A DNA stretch of 64,000 bases from Kitasatospora sp. MAP12-44 (GTDB lineage Bacteria > Actinomycetota > Actinomycetes > Streptomycetales > Streptomycetaceae). Numbering within the stretch: the first letter of the stretch is position 1; every line of letters starts with the position of its first letter. The stretch lies in assembly GCF_029892095.1 (NCBI RefSeq), contig NZ_JARZAE010000004.1, positions 1 to 64,000 on the forward strand. Direction: 5' to 3'. The notes below the pieces were generated by a model. It saw nothing but the letters and a program-made list of their open reading frames with translations. It was not told where the DNA came from and searched no databases. Both the position numbers and the translations under genes were made by a program. This document shows, piece by piece, positions 33,212 through 41,831 of the stretch.

Positions 33212-34381
33212 ATGACCGTGACACCCGAAGCTATGGACGCCCTGCGCCTGAAGGGCGACCTGCTCGCCGACTCCGTGGTGGACGCGCTGTTCGAGCGCGG
33301 TGACATCGGCAGGTTCAACGCCCTGATGCGCTGGTTCGCCCAGACCGGCCAACCGCTGCCCGACGACGTCCCCGACGAGGCCCTCGACTACCTGCACGCC
33401 ACCGCGGCCCCTCCCGAGTGGGTCGACTGGGACCAGATGGAGAAGGCCCGGCTCTTCTTCCTCCGCAACAACGTCCACATCTCCACCGCGCTCTCCTTCG
33501 CCTCGATGCCCGCCTGCTACGTCGTCCCGCACGTCGCCAAGCTCCTCAGCGCGACGCACTCGCTGGACTATCCGTCCAAGCGGATGGCCGAGACCGGCCA
33601 GTTCACCCTCTACCTGATGCGACCCGACGCCTTCGAGGCCGGCGGCAGGTTCCTGCCGGCCGCCCAGAAGGTCCGCCTGCTGCACGCCTCGATCCGCCAC
33701 CACCTGCGCCGCGAGAACCACTGGGACGAAGCCGCCCTCGGCGTGCCGATCTGCCAGGAGGACATGATCGGCGGCCAGATGATGTTCTCCGTCCAGGTGC
33801 TGGACGCTCTGCACCGCATGGGCATCCACATCTCCAACGAGGGCGCCGACGCCTACTTCTACGCCTGGCGGGTGGTCGGCGCCATCCTCGGCGTCGACGC
33901 CTCGGCCGCACCCGCGGACCTCACCGAGGCACGCGACTTCTCCGACCTCTACATGGCCCGCCACATGGGCCCCTCCGCGGAAGGCGCCGCCCTCACCCGC
34001 CAGCTCATCGACCTCTACGAGGGGGTCGTCCCCGGCACCCTGCTCGACCCGGTCGTCCCCGCCCTGATCCGCTACCTGATCGGCGACACCTGCGCCGACT
34101 GGCTCCAAGTCCCGCGCTCCCCCTGGGACACGGCCATCACCCTCACGCCCACCCTGCTCGGCATCCTGGAGCGCATCGAGGACTCCTCCCCGCTCGGGGC
34201 CTGGGCGCTGGACCGCCTCGGCGACCTCACCACCCGCTTCGAACTCAGCTCGCTGACCCGCGGCCGGGTCATGCAGTACGCGATCCCCGAACACCTCCAC
34301 GACGAACACGGCGTCACCTCCACCAAGCACCGCACCGACCCCTGGATCCCGCCCCCGCTCTCCCCCAGGCTCCCGGCCTGA
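33212..34381 (+). CDS. DUF2236 haem oxygenase (MpaB / rubber-oxygenase-like)
   Basis: A 389-residue member of the DUF2236 family, which includes rubber oxygenase Lcp and fungal MpaB; these b-type haem proteins cleave or oxidise isoprenoid chains. Visible core: DQMEKARLFFLRNNVHISTA, KRMAETGQFTLYLMRPDAF, the helix with candidate haem-binding residues RLLHASIRHHLRREN, and the diagnostic GVPICQEDMIGGQMMFSVQV followed by HISNEGADAYFYAWRVVGAI. ATG with GAGGGG nine bases upstream. No signal peptide, so it acts inside the cell, unlike secreted Lcp. Substrate is probably the product of the adjacent polyprenyl synthase, by inference. Confidence 0.85.
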   Translation: MTVTPEAMDALRLKGDLLADSVVDALFERGDIGRFNALMRWFAQTGQPLPDDVPDEALDYLHATAAPPEWVDWDQMEKARLFFLRNNVHISTALSFASMPACYVVPHVAKLLSATHSLDYPSKRMAETGQFTLYLMRPDAFEAGGRFLPAAQKVRLLHASIRHHLRRENHWDEAALGVPICQEDMIGGQMMFSVQVLDALHRMGIHISNEGADAYFYAWRVVGAILGVDASAAPADLTEARDFSDLYMARHMGPSAEGAALTRQLIDLYEGVVPGTLLDPVVPALIRYLIGDTCADWLQVPRSPWDTAITLTPTLLGILERIEDSSPLGAWALDRLGDLTTRFELSSLTRGRVMQYAIPEHLHDEHGVTSTKHRTDPWIPPPLSPRLPA

Positions 34382-34436
34382 CCCGACCGCGCGCGGCCGG
34401 CCCTGCACGGTCAAGCCGGCGCCGGGCCGGGCGGGC

Positions 34437-35030
34437 TCACGCGGTCGCGGCGCCGCCGGGGACCGCGAGGCCCAGGCGGTCCAGGAGTTGGCCCCGCTTG
34501 CCCACGTTGAGTTTGCGGTAGACGCGGGTCAGGTGCTGTTCGACCGTGCTGACCGTGATGAACAGCTCACGTGAGATCTCGCGATTGGTGTGCCCCATCG
34601 CGGCGAGTGAGGCCACCCGCAACTCCGCCTCGCTGAGCCCTTCGGGAAGCGCCTCAGCCACCGGCGCAGCGACGGCACCGCTCGCCTCCCACGCGTGGCC
34701 GGGACGCGGCGGGAACATGCCGGACAGCTCCCGGCACAACGGCTCGGCGCCGCAGCGTTTCGCGCCGTGCCAGGCGCGGTTCATCATCCCCCGCGACCGC
34801 TTGTTGTCGCCGGGGCTCTGGTAGGCGAACCCGAGGTCGGCCAGGGCGGCGGCCTCCTCCACCAGGTCGTCGCACCGCTGCAGTTTCCGGACCGCTGCGC
34901 GCAGCAGGGACGGACGGTTCTTGAGCTCACCGACCGCGGCGGACGCCCGCAGGGCGATGCCGCGAGCCCTCGACGGACCCGGCGGCAGCAGTCTCGTCTC
35001 CTCCTCGACCAGGGCTGGTCCCGATCGGCT
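34437..35030 (-). pseudogene. LuxR-family (LAL-type) regulator, C-terminal remnant
   Basis: About 195 codons without an N-terminus. The end is a clear LuxR DNA-binding domain (LSEAELRVASLAAMGHTNRE, ISRELFITVSTVEQHLTRVY, RKLNVGKRGQLLDRLGL). Before it comes helical-repeat sequence typical of large ATPase-type LuxR regulators (ALVEEETRLLPPGPSRARGI, LRAAVRKLQRCDDLVEEAAA, LADLGFAYQSPGDNKRSRGM). The frame stays open upstream of the first GTG (34862) but has no start, so a Walker-type ATPase of several hundred residues has been lost. It may once have controlled the isoprenoid genes. Confidence 0.72.
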
Positions 35031-35244
35031 TCGGCGTCTACGGGCTGTGGCGCCTACGCGGCGATCCGCAGCGGACCCCGCCGGTGCCGGCCTCAGGAAG
35101 CCAGAGGGTCACTCCAGCCCCGGCGCCGAGGCTGCGGTGGTTCGAGGGCGATGACGGCCGTACGTCGCCCGTCCTCGTCGGTGTGGGGTGTCCGCCAAGA
35201 AAGCCTCAGCCCCGCGCGGAATGGTTCAATGCTTAAAGTTCCCG

Positions 35245-36003
35245 TCATCTGGCGGCGCCGGTCTCCGGTTGAATTTCTTTGCTTTGCCGCACCATCCTCT
35301 CGTAGGCAAGGGCATGCACTTCGTTCTCGGCCGCGAACTGCAGAAGCGACGTGGACCAGTCGTCGAACAGCGAGAAGACTCGATCCACCATCAGCTTTGA
35401 TTCTTCGCGCTGGATCGCAGCGAGATCCGGCAGGCTCGATGCGGCCACTTCCGGCGACTTGATACTGTGCGACGCCTCCGCATCATAGTGCTTCGTGCCG
35501 AAGAACTCGCATTCCCGCCCATCCTGCACGGTGATCCCCTGGCAGTTCTTGAAGATCGTGATCGAAACGGCTTCGATAGCCTCGACCATCGCGAAGACGG
35601 CATATGTCGGCGAGTCGGACGCAAGCGATGCCAGTTCGAGGCACAGGCGTCGGGAGTGCTTGAAGTCTGCTCCCCACAACACACGAGTGGCGTCCGACAG
35701 CGACATCCGACTGTCGGCCCCGAGCTTGCCCAGGTCGTTCAGCAGCCACTGCCAATGAAAGTCCTCTTCATAGGTGTGGGCATTCAACAGGACCTGCAGA
35801 TGCTCGACCTGAGGATCATCCTCACCCTTGCGGAAGACATATTTGTTCAGGTCGGAGTAACCCATGATGAAGGGGATGACGCTCGGCGCCCAAGCGAGGC
35901 GCCTCTCCCCGGACAGCGATTCGTCGGTCAGCAGTCGGACGAAAAAGTCGTGCGCTTCGTACTGCTTCCGCCGCTTTTCAATGTAGCCGACAACTTCTTG
36001 CAT
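35245..36003 (-). CDS. Haem-oxygenase-like diiron protein (HDO-type), lower GC
   Basis: A 252-residue all-helical protein resembling the haem-oxygenase-like diiron oxidase/oxygenase group (TENA/PqqC/UndA/SznF relatives). Possible metal ligands: HTYEEDFHWQW (Glu, Glu, His, about 76-86), MVEAIEAVSITIFKN (Glu residues, ~135-150) and FFGTKHYDAEASHS (His, Glu, His, ~168-181). N-terminus EKRRKQYEAHDFFVRLLTDE and WAPSVIPFIMGYSDLNKYVF fit this family. Such enzymes oxidise amino or fatty acids or build N-oxygenated groups; the substrate here is unknown. ATG with GGAG six bases upstream. Visibly lower GC than its neighbours, which suggests recent transfer. Confidence 0.65.
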   Translation of the reverse strand: MQEVVGYIEKRRKQYEAHDFFVRLLTDESLSGERRLAWAPSVIPFIMGYSDLNKYVFRKGEDDPQVEHLQVLLNAHTYEEDFHWQWLLNDLGKLGADSRMSLSDATRVLWGADFKHSRRLCLELASLASDSPTYAVFAMVEAIEAVSITIFKNCQGITVQDGRECEFFGTKHYDAEASHSIKSPEVAASSLPDLAAIQREESKLMVDRVFSLFDDWSTSLLQFAAENEVHALAYERMVRQSKEIQPETGAAR

Positions 36004-36052
36004 TTCCTACTCCATCCTGGATGCGAGCAGCGCATCATCATGCTGAACTATT

Positions 36053-36906
36053 TCACTCAAGGCCGAGGCTGCGCAGCCGGTTGCTGGAGGGGACGCCGGC
36101 CTGGCCGAGTCGTGCGATGGCCCGGCCCAAGTGAGGAACCGGGAAGTCGAGTCGCCTCTGCTGCGGAATCAGCAGGGCTGCGGAGCGGGCCGCGCGTAGG
36201 GCCGCAGTCGCCATGGGCGCAGGTAGTCCGGGTCGCCTGTAGATGGCCTGGGCCTCGGGAGGGATGATCGAGTAGCCCAGGCGGGAGGCGGCGGTCCATG
36301 CCGGGCGCAGTGCTCTGTGCAGTCCGTGGAGCGGCGGCCTGGACAGGAAGCGGTGGTCACCATGGCTTCCGTGGATGCTGCCAGTGTCCCGTGCATCCCG
36401 GTCAGGTAGTCGTCCAGGTCGGCGGTGGTCCCGGGAGCGTCGGTGGGGTCCAAGCCGACCAGGGCCGCGATTGTCCGTTGCTCGTGCACGTAGCGGTCTG
36501 CCTGCCTGGAGGTGAGTTTCAGGCCGCCGCGCCGCACGGCGTGCAGGTTGGACCTGGTGAGGGCGCAGTGCACCCAGAGCAGGAGGTCCGGGGAGTCCAG
36601 GCGGTGGATTCTGCCGGTGCTCGGTTCGTGGATCCTCATACGTGCATGGACGGCACGGACCCGGGCTCCGGCTTGCTCCGCCTCTGCTCGCGTCCCCCAA
36701 GTCGTCTGCACGATGAAGGAGCCAGTGCTCACGAGTCGGCCGAGGGGGTCTTCTTCGAATGATGAGTTCTGCACGATGCCCATGGCTGCGAGGGGGTGCA
36801 GCGCCTGCAGGTGGAGGGCGCTGATCCCCCCGATCCACATCGCTGGGTCGGCGTGGAGATGCCAGGTCACGGATGAGGGGCCGAAGAGGCCGGAATCAAC
36901 GCTCAT
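36053..36906 (-). pseudogene. Second DUF2236 (MpaB-like) oxygenase, frameshifted
   Basis: From ATG 36906 the frame reads GPSSVTWHLHADPAMWIGGI, HPLAAMGIVQNSSFEEDPLG, GSFIVQTTWGTRAEAEQAGA, LLLWVHCALTRSNLHAVRRG and ATADLDDYLTGMHGTLAAST-like text: the mycobacterial-type DUF2236 pattern with candidate haem residues in WVHCALTRS. Near 36350, at the codons for TTASC, the frame shifts; the correct end lies in another frame (FLSRPPLHGLHRALRPAWTA, SRLGYSIIPPEAQAIYRRPG ... LRSLGLE, stop at 36053). One base change would give ~284 residues. Either a recent pseudogene or a sequencing error. Confidence 0.7.
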
Positions 36907-37262
36907 GTGCGAGTGCCGTCCTGGCGCGCGGGTCGTCGGCCGACTGATTGTCACGTGCTGGTGAGGTTCTGGACCGTGTGCTGCGGCGGTCAGCTCCCTG
37001 TGCAGCACCGGCGCTGGCCTCGCCGGCAGGTTTGGCCTGTATGGGTTGATGGCGCCGCTCTGTGACTCGTCCGCTGTGATCAACGATCATTGCATGCCCG
37101 TCGCTGTGGTGGTGGTGGTGGTGTCGATCCGCCGGTTTGGCGTCGTGGCCGAACTCATGGCTGTCGTCGGCCCGGGAGCGGAGCGGAGCGGAGGAGGGCG
37201 GGGTCGGGTGGCGGCTATTCGCGGCGTTGTCCGTTGCAGCGGTGGCCCTGTGCGAGCCCTGG
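36907..37262. other. Intergenic with a short GTG microsatellite
   Basis: No coding sequence supported. A run of GTG/GGT triplets lies near 37105-37120. The right end is the terminator of the glucanase gene. Confidence 0.4.
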
Positions 37263-37300
37263 ATGGTCAACTCCACGCCGACCGGCGTGGAGCTGACCAT
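37263..37300. terminator. Hairpin downstream of the first GH87 gene
   Basis: ATGGTCAACTCCACGCCG (37263-37280), a 2-nt centre, and CGGCGTGGAGCTGACCAT (37283-37300): 18-bp arms with one mismatch, 17 bp beyond the stop of the glucanase gene. Confidence 0.75.
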
Positions 37301-37316
37301 GTGGTTCGGCGAACGG

Positions 37317-40253
37317 CTAGAAGCCGCTGTCGCCCGGGCCGCGGTTGACGGTGTAGCCGCCGGTGTTGTTGAGGCCGCCGGAGGCTGCGCCGGTGACGGT
37401 GACGTAGTTCGCGGTCAGGCTGCCGGTCACGTCGGAGATGTCGATGCCGTACGTGCCGGCGCCGCTGATGGCCAGGTGGTCGAGGGTCAGGTTGCTGATC
37501 TGCTTGGCGTAGCTGAGCAGCACACCCTGGTAACTGGCTTTGCTGATGGTGTTGTTCTGCACGGTGATCGGCTGGGTGATGTCGTCCTGGTTGGCGTAGA
37601 TCCACAGGGCGCCGAGCGAGGAGTTCCAGTTGGTGTTGTACGAGCCGGCCCGGATCAGGGCGTTGCCGCTGACGGTGGTGGGCCCGGAGAAGCCCGCGCC
37701 GAACGCGGTGCTCAGGGTGATGCCGGAGCCGAAGGCGACGGTGTCGGAGACGAGGTTGTTCTCGACGGTGTTGTTCGCGCCGCCGTAGACGCCGATGCCG
37801 TTGGCCTGGATAGGGCTGCTCACCGTGTTGTTGGCGAGTACGCAGCCGGTGACGTTGCCGTTCTGGGTGGTCAGGGCGAGTTCGTCGTCGCCGGTGTTGC
37901 GCACCACCGACTGGTCGGCGCGGGAGTTGAAGGTGCCGCCGTTGAAGTGCAGGCCGTCGGCGAAGACGTCGCGGATCCGGGTCCCGTCCACGTAGAGGCC
38001 GTTGGCGGAGTCGGTCCAGATGCCGACCTTGGTGTGCTCGATCCACACGTCGTAGATCAGGGATCCGGAGCCGAAGTTGCCCTCGATGCCGGCCGCGCCG
38101 GAGTCGTTGTTGCGGAAGGTCTGGTCGCCGGCGATGGTCAGGTCGGCAACCTGGTTGGTGCCGCCGGTGGCCATCAGGCCGCCCGCGCCGTTGGGCGCGG
38201 TGGACTGGATCGTGGTGTACCACTCCCCCGCGCCGCGCATCGCGACGTTGTCCAGGCTGAGCTGACCGGAGATCAGGTAGGTGCCGGCCGGGAACCAGAG
38301 GCCCTGGCCGGTGCCGGAGACGGCGGCGAGCGCGCTGTTGATGGCGGCGGTCTGGTCGGCGCCGCTGTTCGGGGTGACACCGTAGTTCGTGACGGGGACG
38401 TAGCCGCTGGGCATGGTGAAGGCCGGGTCGACCTGCTCGGTGTCGACCACGTCGATGGTGTAGGAGGCGGCGGTGTCGGCCGCGTCCTTCTGCAGCTTCA
38501 GCACGGTGCCGGCGGGCCAGCTGCCGATCAGCGCGCGGGTCTCGTCGAAGAAGTGGTGGGCGGGGCCGCTGCTGGGCGTGTGGGTGTCGTAGTAGCCGCC
38601 GCCGTAGAGCCAGGAGTACTGGGTGGTGAGGCTCAGGTCCTGGATCTTGGTGCCGCCCGCGTAGAGCGCCAGCGGGGCGGTGGCGGTGGAGCCGTCGGAG
38701 TTGTCGGGGATCGAGTAGCGCAGCACGATCGAGTTGGCCGGCTTGGTGAGGGTGAACTGCACGTACTGGCCGGTGGAGGTGAGTTGGACGGCCTGTCGGT
38801 CCGTCGACTCGGCTTGCAGGCTCGGGTAGGTGGTGCTGTACGGCAGCACGGTGCCGTTGGTCTGCGCGGACGCGGCCTGGTACTCCGTGTAGGGCATGGT
38901 CGCGCCCTGCACGGCGAGCGCGGTGCCGCCGTTGACTGCGACGTTGTTGATGGCGAGGTTGCCGCTGTCACCGGGGTCGGTCTGGTAACCGATCAGGTTG
39001 ACGCCCGAGCGCAGCGTGAGGTTCTGCGCGGTGGTCAGCCAGCTGCTGCCGGCGGGCAGGCTGAGTTGCCCGTTCCTGACCCCGTTCAGCTGGAGCGAGA
39101 TCGTCTGCGGGCTGCCGGTGGTGTTGGCGTAGGTCAGGGTGACGGGGTAGCTGCCGGCTGACGGCACGTCGACGGTGAGGTCTACGAGTGCGCCCTGGGT
39201 GGTGAAGCCGGTCAGGTAGCCGGTGCCGGTGTAGCCGGGGATCGAGGTGGCCACGGACGGGCCGCCGGTGTAGAAGGCGGTGGCCGCCTGGTACTGCTGC
39301 CCGCCGGAGCCGCCGCCCCCGGAGGAGCTGCCCGAGGACGTGACGGTGATGCTGTCGAGGTTGACGTTGCCACTGTCGGTGGTGTCGAACTTGTAGCCGA
39401 TCGTGTTGCCGCCCGCGTTCAGGGGGAGGTTGTCGGTGACGGTGGTCCAGGTGTTCCAGTCGGCGGTGGCCGGGAGTTGGTCCTGCTGGATCTTGTTGCC
39501 GTTGACGTAGACAGAGAGCGTCATGGTGGCGGTGGTGCCGTTGGCGTAGCGCAGTGCCACCGGGGTCGGGCCGGCGTTCGCGGCGTTGACGGTGAAGACG
39601 GTGTCGGCGGTGCCCTTGTTGCCGTCGGTGTACCCGGCGACGAACCCGGCACCGGTGTAGCCGGTGTGGTCGTTCGCGACCACCGCGCCGCCGGACAGCG
39701 CGGCGCTCGAAGCCTCGTACTGGCCGGGTGGGGGCGGCGGGATCGGGGCCAGGGTGAGGTTGTCGAGGTTGACGTTGCCACTGTCGGTGGTGTCGAACTT
39801 GTAGCCGATGGTGTTGCTGCCGGCGCTCAGCTGGACCGTGGCGGGCAGGGTGGTCCAGGTGTTCCAGTCGGCCGTGGCGGGCAGCGAGAGCTGGGTGGTC
39901 TTGCCGCCGTTGACGTAGAGCGAGAGCGTCATGGTGGCGGTGGTGCCGTTGGCGTAGCGCAGCGTGGAGGTGTAGGCCCCGGCGCCGGCGGCGTTGACGG
40001 TGAAGACGGTGTCGGCGGTGCCCTTGTTGCCGTCGGTGTACCCGGCGACGAAGCCGGTACCGGTGTAGCCGGTGTGGTCACTCGCGACCACCGCGCCGCC
40101 GGACAGCGCGGCGCTCGAAGCCTCATAGACGGTGCTGGAGGCCGAAGCCGAGGTGACCGACCAGGTGGCGAACGCGAGCAGCAGGGCGAGGAGGGTGAGC
40201 AGGACGACGGGTACCGGCGTGAAACGTGATCTGCCGAAGGTCGAGACGGACAT
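37317..40253 (-). CDS. Secreted GH87-type alpha-1,3-glucanase / mycodextranase with three CBM35-like domains
   Basis: A 978-residue exported glycosidase. Order: signal anchor ~14-33; CBM35/6-like domain ~42-170; P-rich linker; nearly identical second CBM ~178-304; SG-rich linker; third, divergent CBM ~320-440; then a GH87 catalytic unit, a beta-sandwich (TDRQAVQLTSTGQYVQFTLT, ~455-610) and a right-handed beta-helix (~620-978). Candidate catalytic acids: Asp766 in VFADGLHF and Asp789-790 in RNTGDDELA, the Asp plus Asp-Asp layout known for GH87. It should cleave alpha-1,3-glucan or nigeran outside the cell. The ATG at 40253 has GGGAG just upstream; a longer GTG/ATG start is less likely. It ends at a strong hairpin and is read alone, with the LacI gene upstream on the same strand. 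Confidence 0.75.
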   Translation of the reverse strand: MSVSTFGRSRFTPVPVVLLTLLALLLAFATWSVTSASASSTVYEASSAALSGGAVVASDHTGYTGTGFVAGYTDGNKGTADTVFTVNAAGAGAYTSTLRYANGTTATMTLSLYVNGGKTTQLSLPATADWNTWTTLPATVQLSAGSNTIGYKFDTTDSGNVNLDNLTLAPIPPPPPGQYEASSAALSGGAVVANDHTGYTGAGFVAGYTDGNKGTADTVFTVNAANAGPTPVALRYANGTTATMTLSVYVNGNKIQQDQLPATADWNTWTTVTDNLPLNAGGNTIGYKFDTTDSGNVNLDSITVTSSGSSSGGGGSGGQQYQAATAFYTGGPSVATSIPGYTGTGYLTGFTTQGALVDLTVDVPSAGSYPVTLTYANTTGSPQTISLQLNGVRNGQLSLPAGSSWLTTAQNLTLRSGVNLIGYQTDPGDSGNLAINNVAVNGGTALAVQGATMPYTEYQAASAQTNGTVLPYSTTYPSLQAESTDRQAVQLTSTGQYVQFTLTKPANSIVLRYSIPDNSDGSTATAPLALYAGGTKIQDLSLTTQYSWLYGGGYYDTHTPSSGPAHHFFDETRALIGSWPAGTVLKLQKDAADTAASYTIDVVDTEQVDPAFTMPSGYVPVTNYGVTPNSGADQTAAINSALAAVSGTGQGLWFPAGTYLISGQLSLDNVAMRGAGEWYTTIQSTAPNGAGGLMATGGTNQVADLTIAGDQTFRNNDSGAAGIEGNFGSGSLIYDVWIEHTKVGIWTDSANGLYVDGTRIRDVFADGLHFNGGTFNSRADQSVVRNTGDDELALTTQNGNVTGCVLANNTVSSPIQANGIGVYGGANNTVENNLVSDTVAFGSGITLSTAFGAGFSGPTTVSGNALIRAGSYNTNWNSSLGALWIYANQDDITQPITVQNNTISKASYQGVLLSYAKQISNLTLDHLAISGAGTYGIDISDVTGSLTANYVTVTGAASGGLNNTGGYTVNRGPGDSGF
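39336..40133 (-). repeat. Duplicated CBM coding segments
   Basis: The segments for the first two CBM35-like domains (about 40133-39744 and 39725-39336) are near-identical: YEASSAALSGGAVVA, HTGYTG-T/A-GFVAGYTDGNKG and TIGYKFDTTDSGNVNLD recur with few changes. A recent in-gene duplication. Confidence 0.85.
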
Positions 40254-40315
40254 GACGCTCCCGAGGAGGTGAGAGAAGCGCAGCGAACTCACCGGCACGG
40301 TAGACCTGCCGACAA

Positions 40316-40325
40316 ATCTCCGCAA
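40316..40325 (-). promoter_or_regulatory. TTGCGGAGAT, candidate LacI-type operator element
   Basis: Minus-strand TTGCGGAGAT, 63 bp before the first GH87 gene. The same TTGCGNAnAT pattern occurs twice upstream of the importer genes. Confidence 0.35.
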
Positions 40326-40524
40326 TATTCCGCGTGAAAGAAGAAAAGAGATAACCAGTGCGGTGTCTGACGGTGAGTCGACTGCCGTCGGCCGTGATCG
40401 CGGTGCGGTGCAATCGCGGCTTTCGTCTCGACGGCACGCCGCTGACCTGCGCGGCTGCGGTCCTTGGGCGCCCGGCGCGGGGCCCCGGGCGCCCGATCCT
40501 CGGTATCCGAAGCGAAAGGAACCG

Positions 40525-41538
40525 CTATCCGTGGTTCGGTTCTTGCGCGATCCGAACCGGCACCGGGGCGGTGGAACCGCGGACCACGAGTTCGGGAGCG
40601 TGCAGCAGTTCCTTGGGTGTGGGCGGGCCGCCCTGGATCTGATTGATGAGCAGGGCGACGGCGGCCTTGGCCATCGCGTCGATCGGCTGACGCAGGGTGG
40701 TCAGCGGCGGGTCGGTGTAGTTCATGAAGGCGGAGTCGTCGTAGCCGATCACCGACACGTCGCCGGGGACGTCGAGTCCGGCCCGGCGGGCCGCTCGGAT
40801 CGCGCCGAGCGCCAGGATGTCGCTGCCGCAGATCAGGCCGGTCGCACCCGCCTTGAGCAGTTCGCCGGCGGTGGCCTGGCCGCCCTCGAAGGAGAACAGT
40901 GCGTGGCCGATCCGCCTGGTCAGGTCCAGTCCCGCGCGGTCGGCCAGTGCGGTGAAGGCGGCGATCTTGCGCTTCGAGGGGATGTGTCCCTCGGCGCCGA
41001 CCATCAGGGCGATCCGATGGTGACCGAGCGCGCGCAGATGACCGAAGGCCTGCTCGACGGCCGAGCCGTCGTCGGTGGAGACCTGGGGGAAGCCGGCGTG
41101 GTCGACGGCCGCGTTGAGCAGCACCACCGGCACGCCCCGGCCCAGCAGTTGCCGGTGCTCCTCGGCGCTCAGCCCGCCGCAGAACACCACACCGGAGACC
41201 TGCTGGTCGAGCAGCATGGTCACGTACTCGGCCTCGGTCAGCCCGCCCGCAGAGCGGGTGCAGAGCAGCGGGGTGTAGCCGAGCTGGACCAGTGCACCGC
41301 CGACCACCTCGGCCAGCGCCGGGAAGATCGGGTTCTGCAGTTCGGGCAGCACCAGGCCGACCAACCGTGCCCGGACGCCGCGCAGTTGGCTGGGCCGCTC
41401 GTACCCGAGCACATCGAGCGCGGTCAGCACGGCCTGCCTGGTCGCATCCGAGACGCCCGGCCTGCCGTTCAGCACACGGCTCACCGTGGCCTCGCTCACC
41501 CCGACCCTGCTGGCAACTTCCGCGAGTCTACGAGTCAC
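40525..41538 (-). CDS. LacI-family transcriptional regulator
   Basis: A 337-residue LacI/GalR regulator. The N-terminal helix-turn-helix is intact (RRLAEVASRVGVSEATVSRV, LNGRPGVSDATRQAVLTAL) and the hinge helix leads into a periplasmic-binding-like sensor: RARLVGLVLPELQNPIFPAL, EEHRQLLGRGVPVVLLNAAV, GHIPSKRKIAAFTALADRAG, ICGSDILALGAIRAARRAGL, DVSVIGYDDSAFMNYTDPPL. It is divergent from the ABC importer operon and upstream of the GH87 gene, so it most likely represses both and is released by an alpha-glucan-derived sugar. GTG start at 41538. Confidence 0.92.
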   Translation of the reverse strand: MTRRLAEVASRVGVSEATVSRVLNGRPGVSDATRQAVLTALDVLGYERPSQLRGVRARLVGLVLPELQNPIFPALAEVVGGALVQLGYTPLLCTRSAGGLTEAEYVTMLLDQQVSGVVFCGGLSAEEHRQLLGRGVPVVLLNAAVDHAGFPQVSTDDGSAVEQAFGHLRALGHHRIALMVGAEGHIPSKRKIAAFTALADRAGLDLTRRIGHALFSFEGGQATAGELLKAGATGLICGSDILALGAIRAARRAGLDVPGDVSVIGYDDSAFMNYTDPPLTTLRQPIDAMAKAAVALLINQIQGGPPTPKELLHAPELVVRGSTAPVPVRIAQEPNHG

Positions 41539-41570
41539 AGGACAAGACTATGTCACGAACCTGCGCTGCC

Positions 41571-41643
41571 TTGCGTAGATCCCTGCAATAAGATCTTTGC
41601 CCTGTCTGGTTCTTGCGTAAATGCGTCTCCCTATTGCGGCCAT
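41571..41643 (+). promoter_or_regulatory. Divergent promoter region with repeated TTGCG motifs
   Basis: TTGCGTAGAT (41571-41580), TTGCGTAAAT (41613-41622) and TTGCGGCCAT (41634-41643) lie between the regulator and the importer, 42 and 21 bp apart. TTGC-N10-GCAA also occurs at 41571-41588. Likely binding region of the LacI protein; no promoter boxes could be fixed by eye. Confidence 0.45.
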
Positions 41644-41831
41644 GTTTCCCGGGTCGTAACTTGGCAGCACGCCGGACCCGAATGGCCGCCCGCACCACGG
41701 CCGCGAGGGCCCAGGGGGTCGAAGCCGCCGGCCCCGAGGCGTCGCCGGTGCACACCGAGCCGCAGTCAGGCAGTCGGTGGGGAACGGCAGTTGGCGGCTT
41801 CGCAGCGAACCTCAACACCAGGGGAGCTCAG

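Noticed and set aside
34437..34862. Intact small LuxR regulator starting at GTG 34862
   Set aside because: The frame continues upstream with regulator-type sequence and no start, so it is a fragment of a large protein.
31808..36906. Classical terpene synthase cluster
   Set aside because: No cyclase motif (DDxxD/E with NSE triad or DxDD) was found apart from the prenyl synthase itself.
37137..39161. Long plus-strand frame opposite the first GH87 gene
   Set aside because: Val/Gly/Asp-rich antisense shadow of a gene with recognisable domains.
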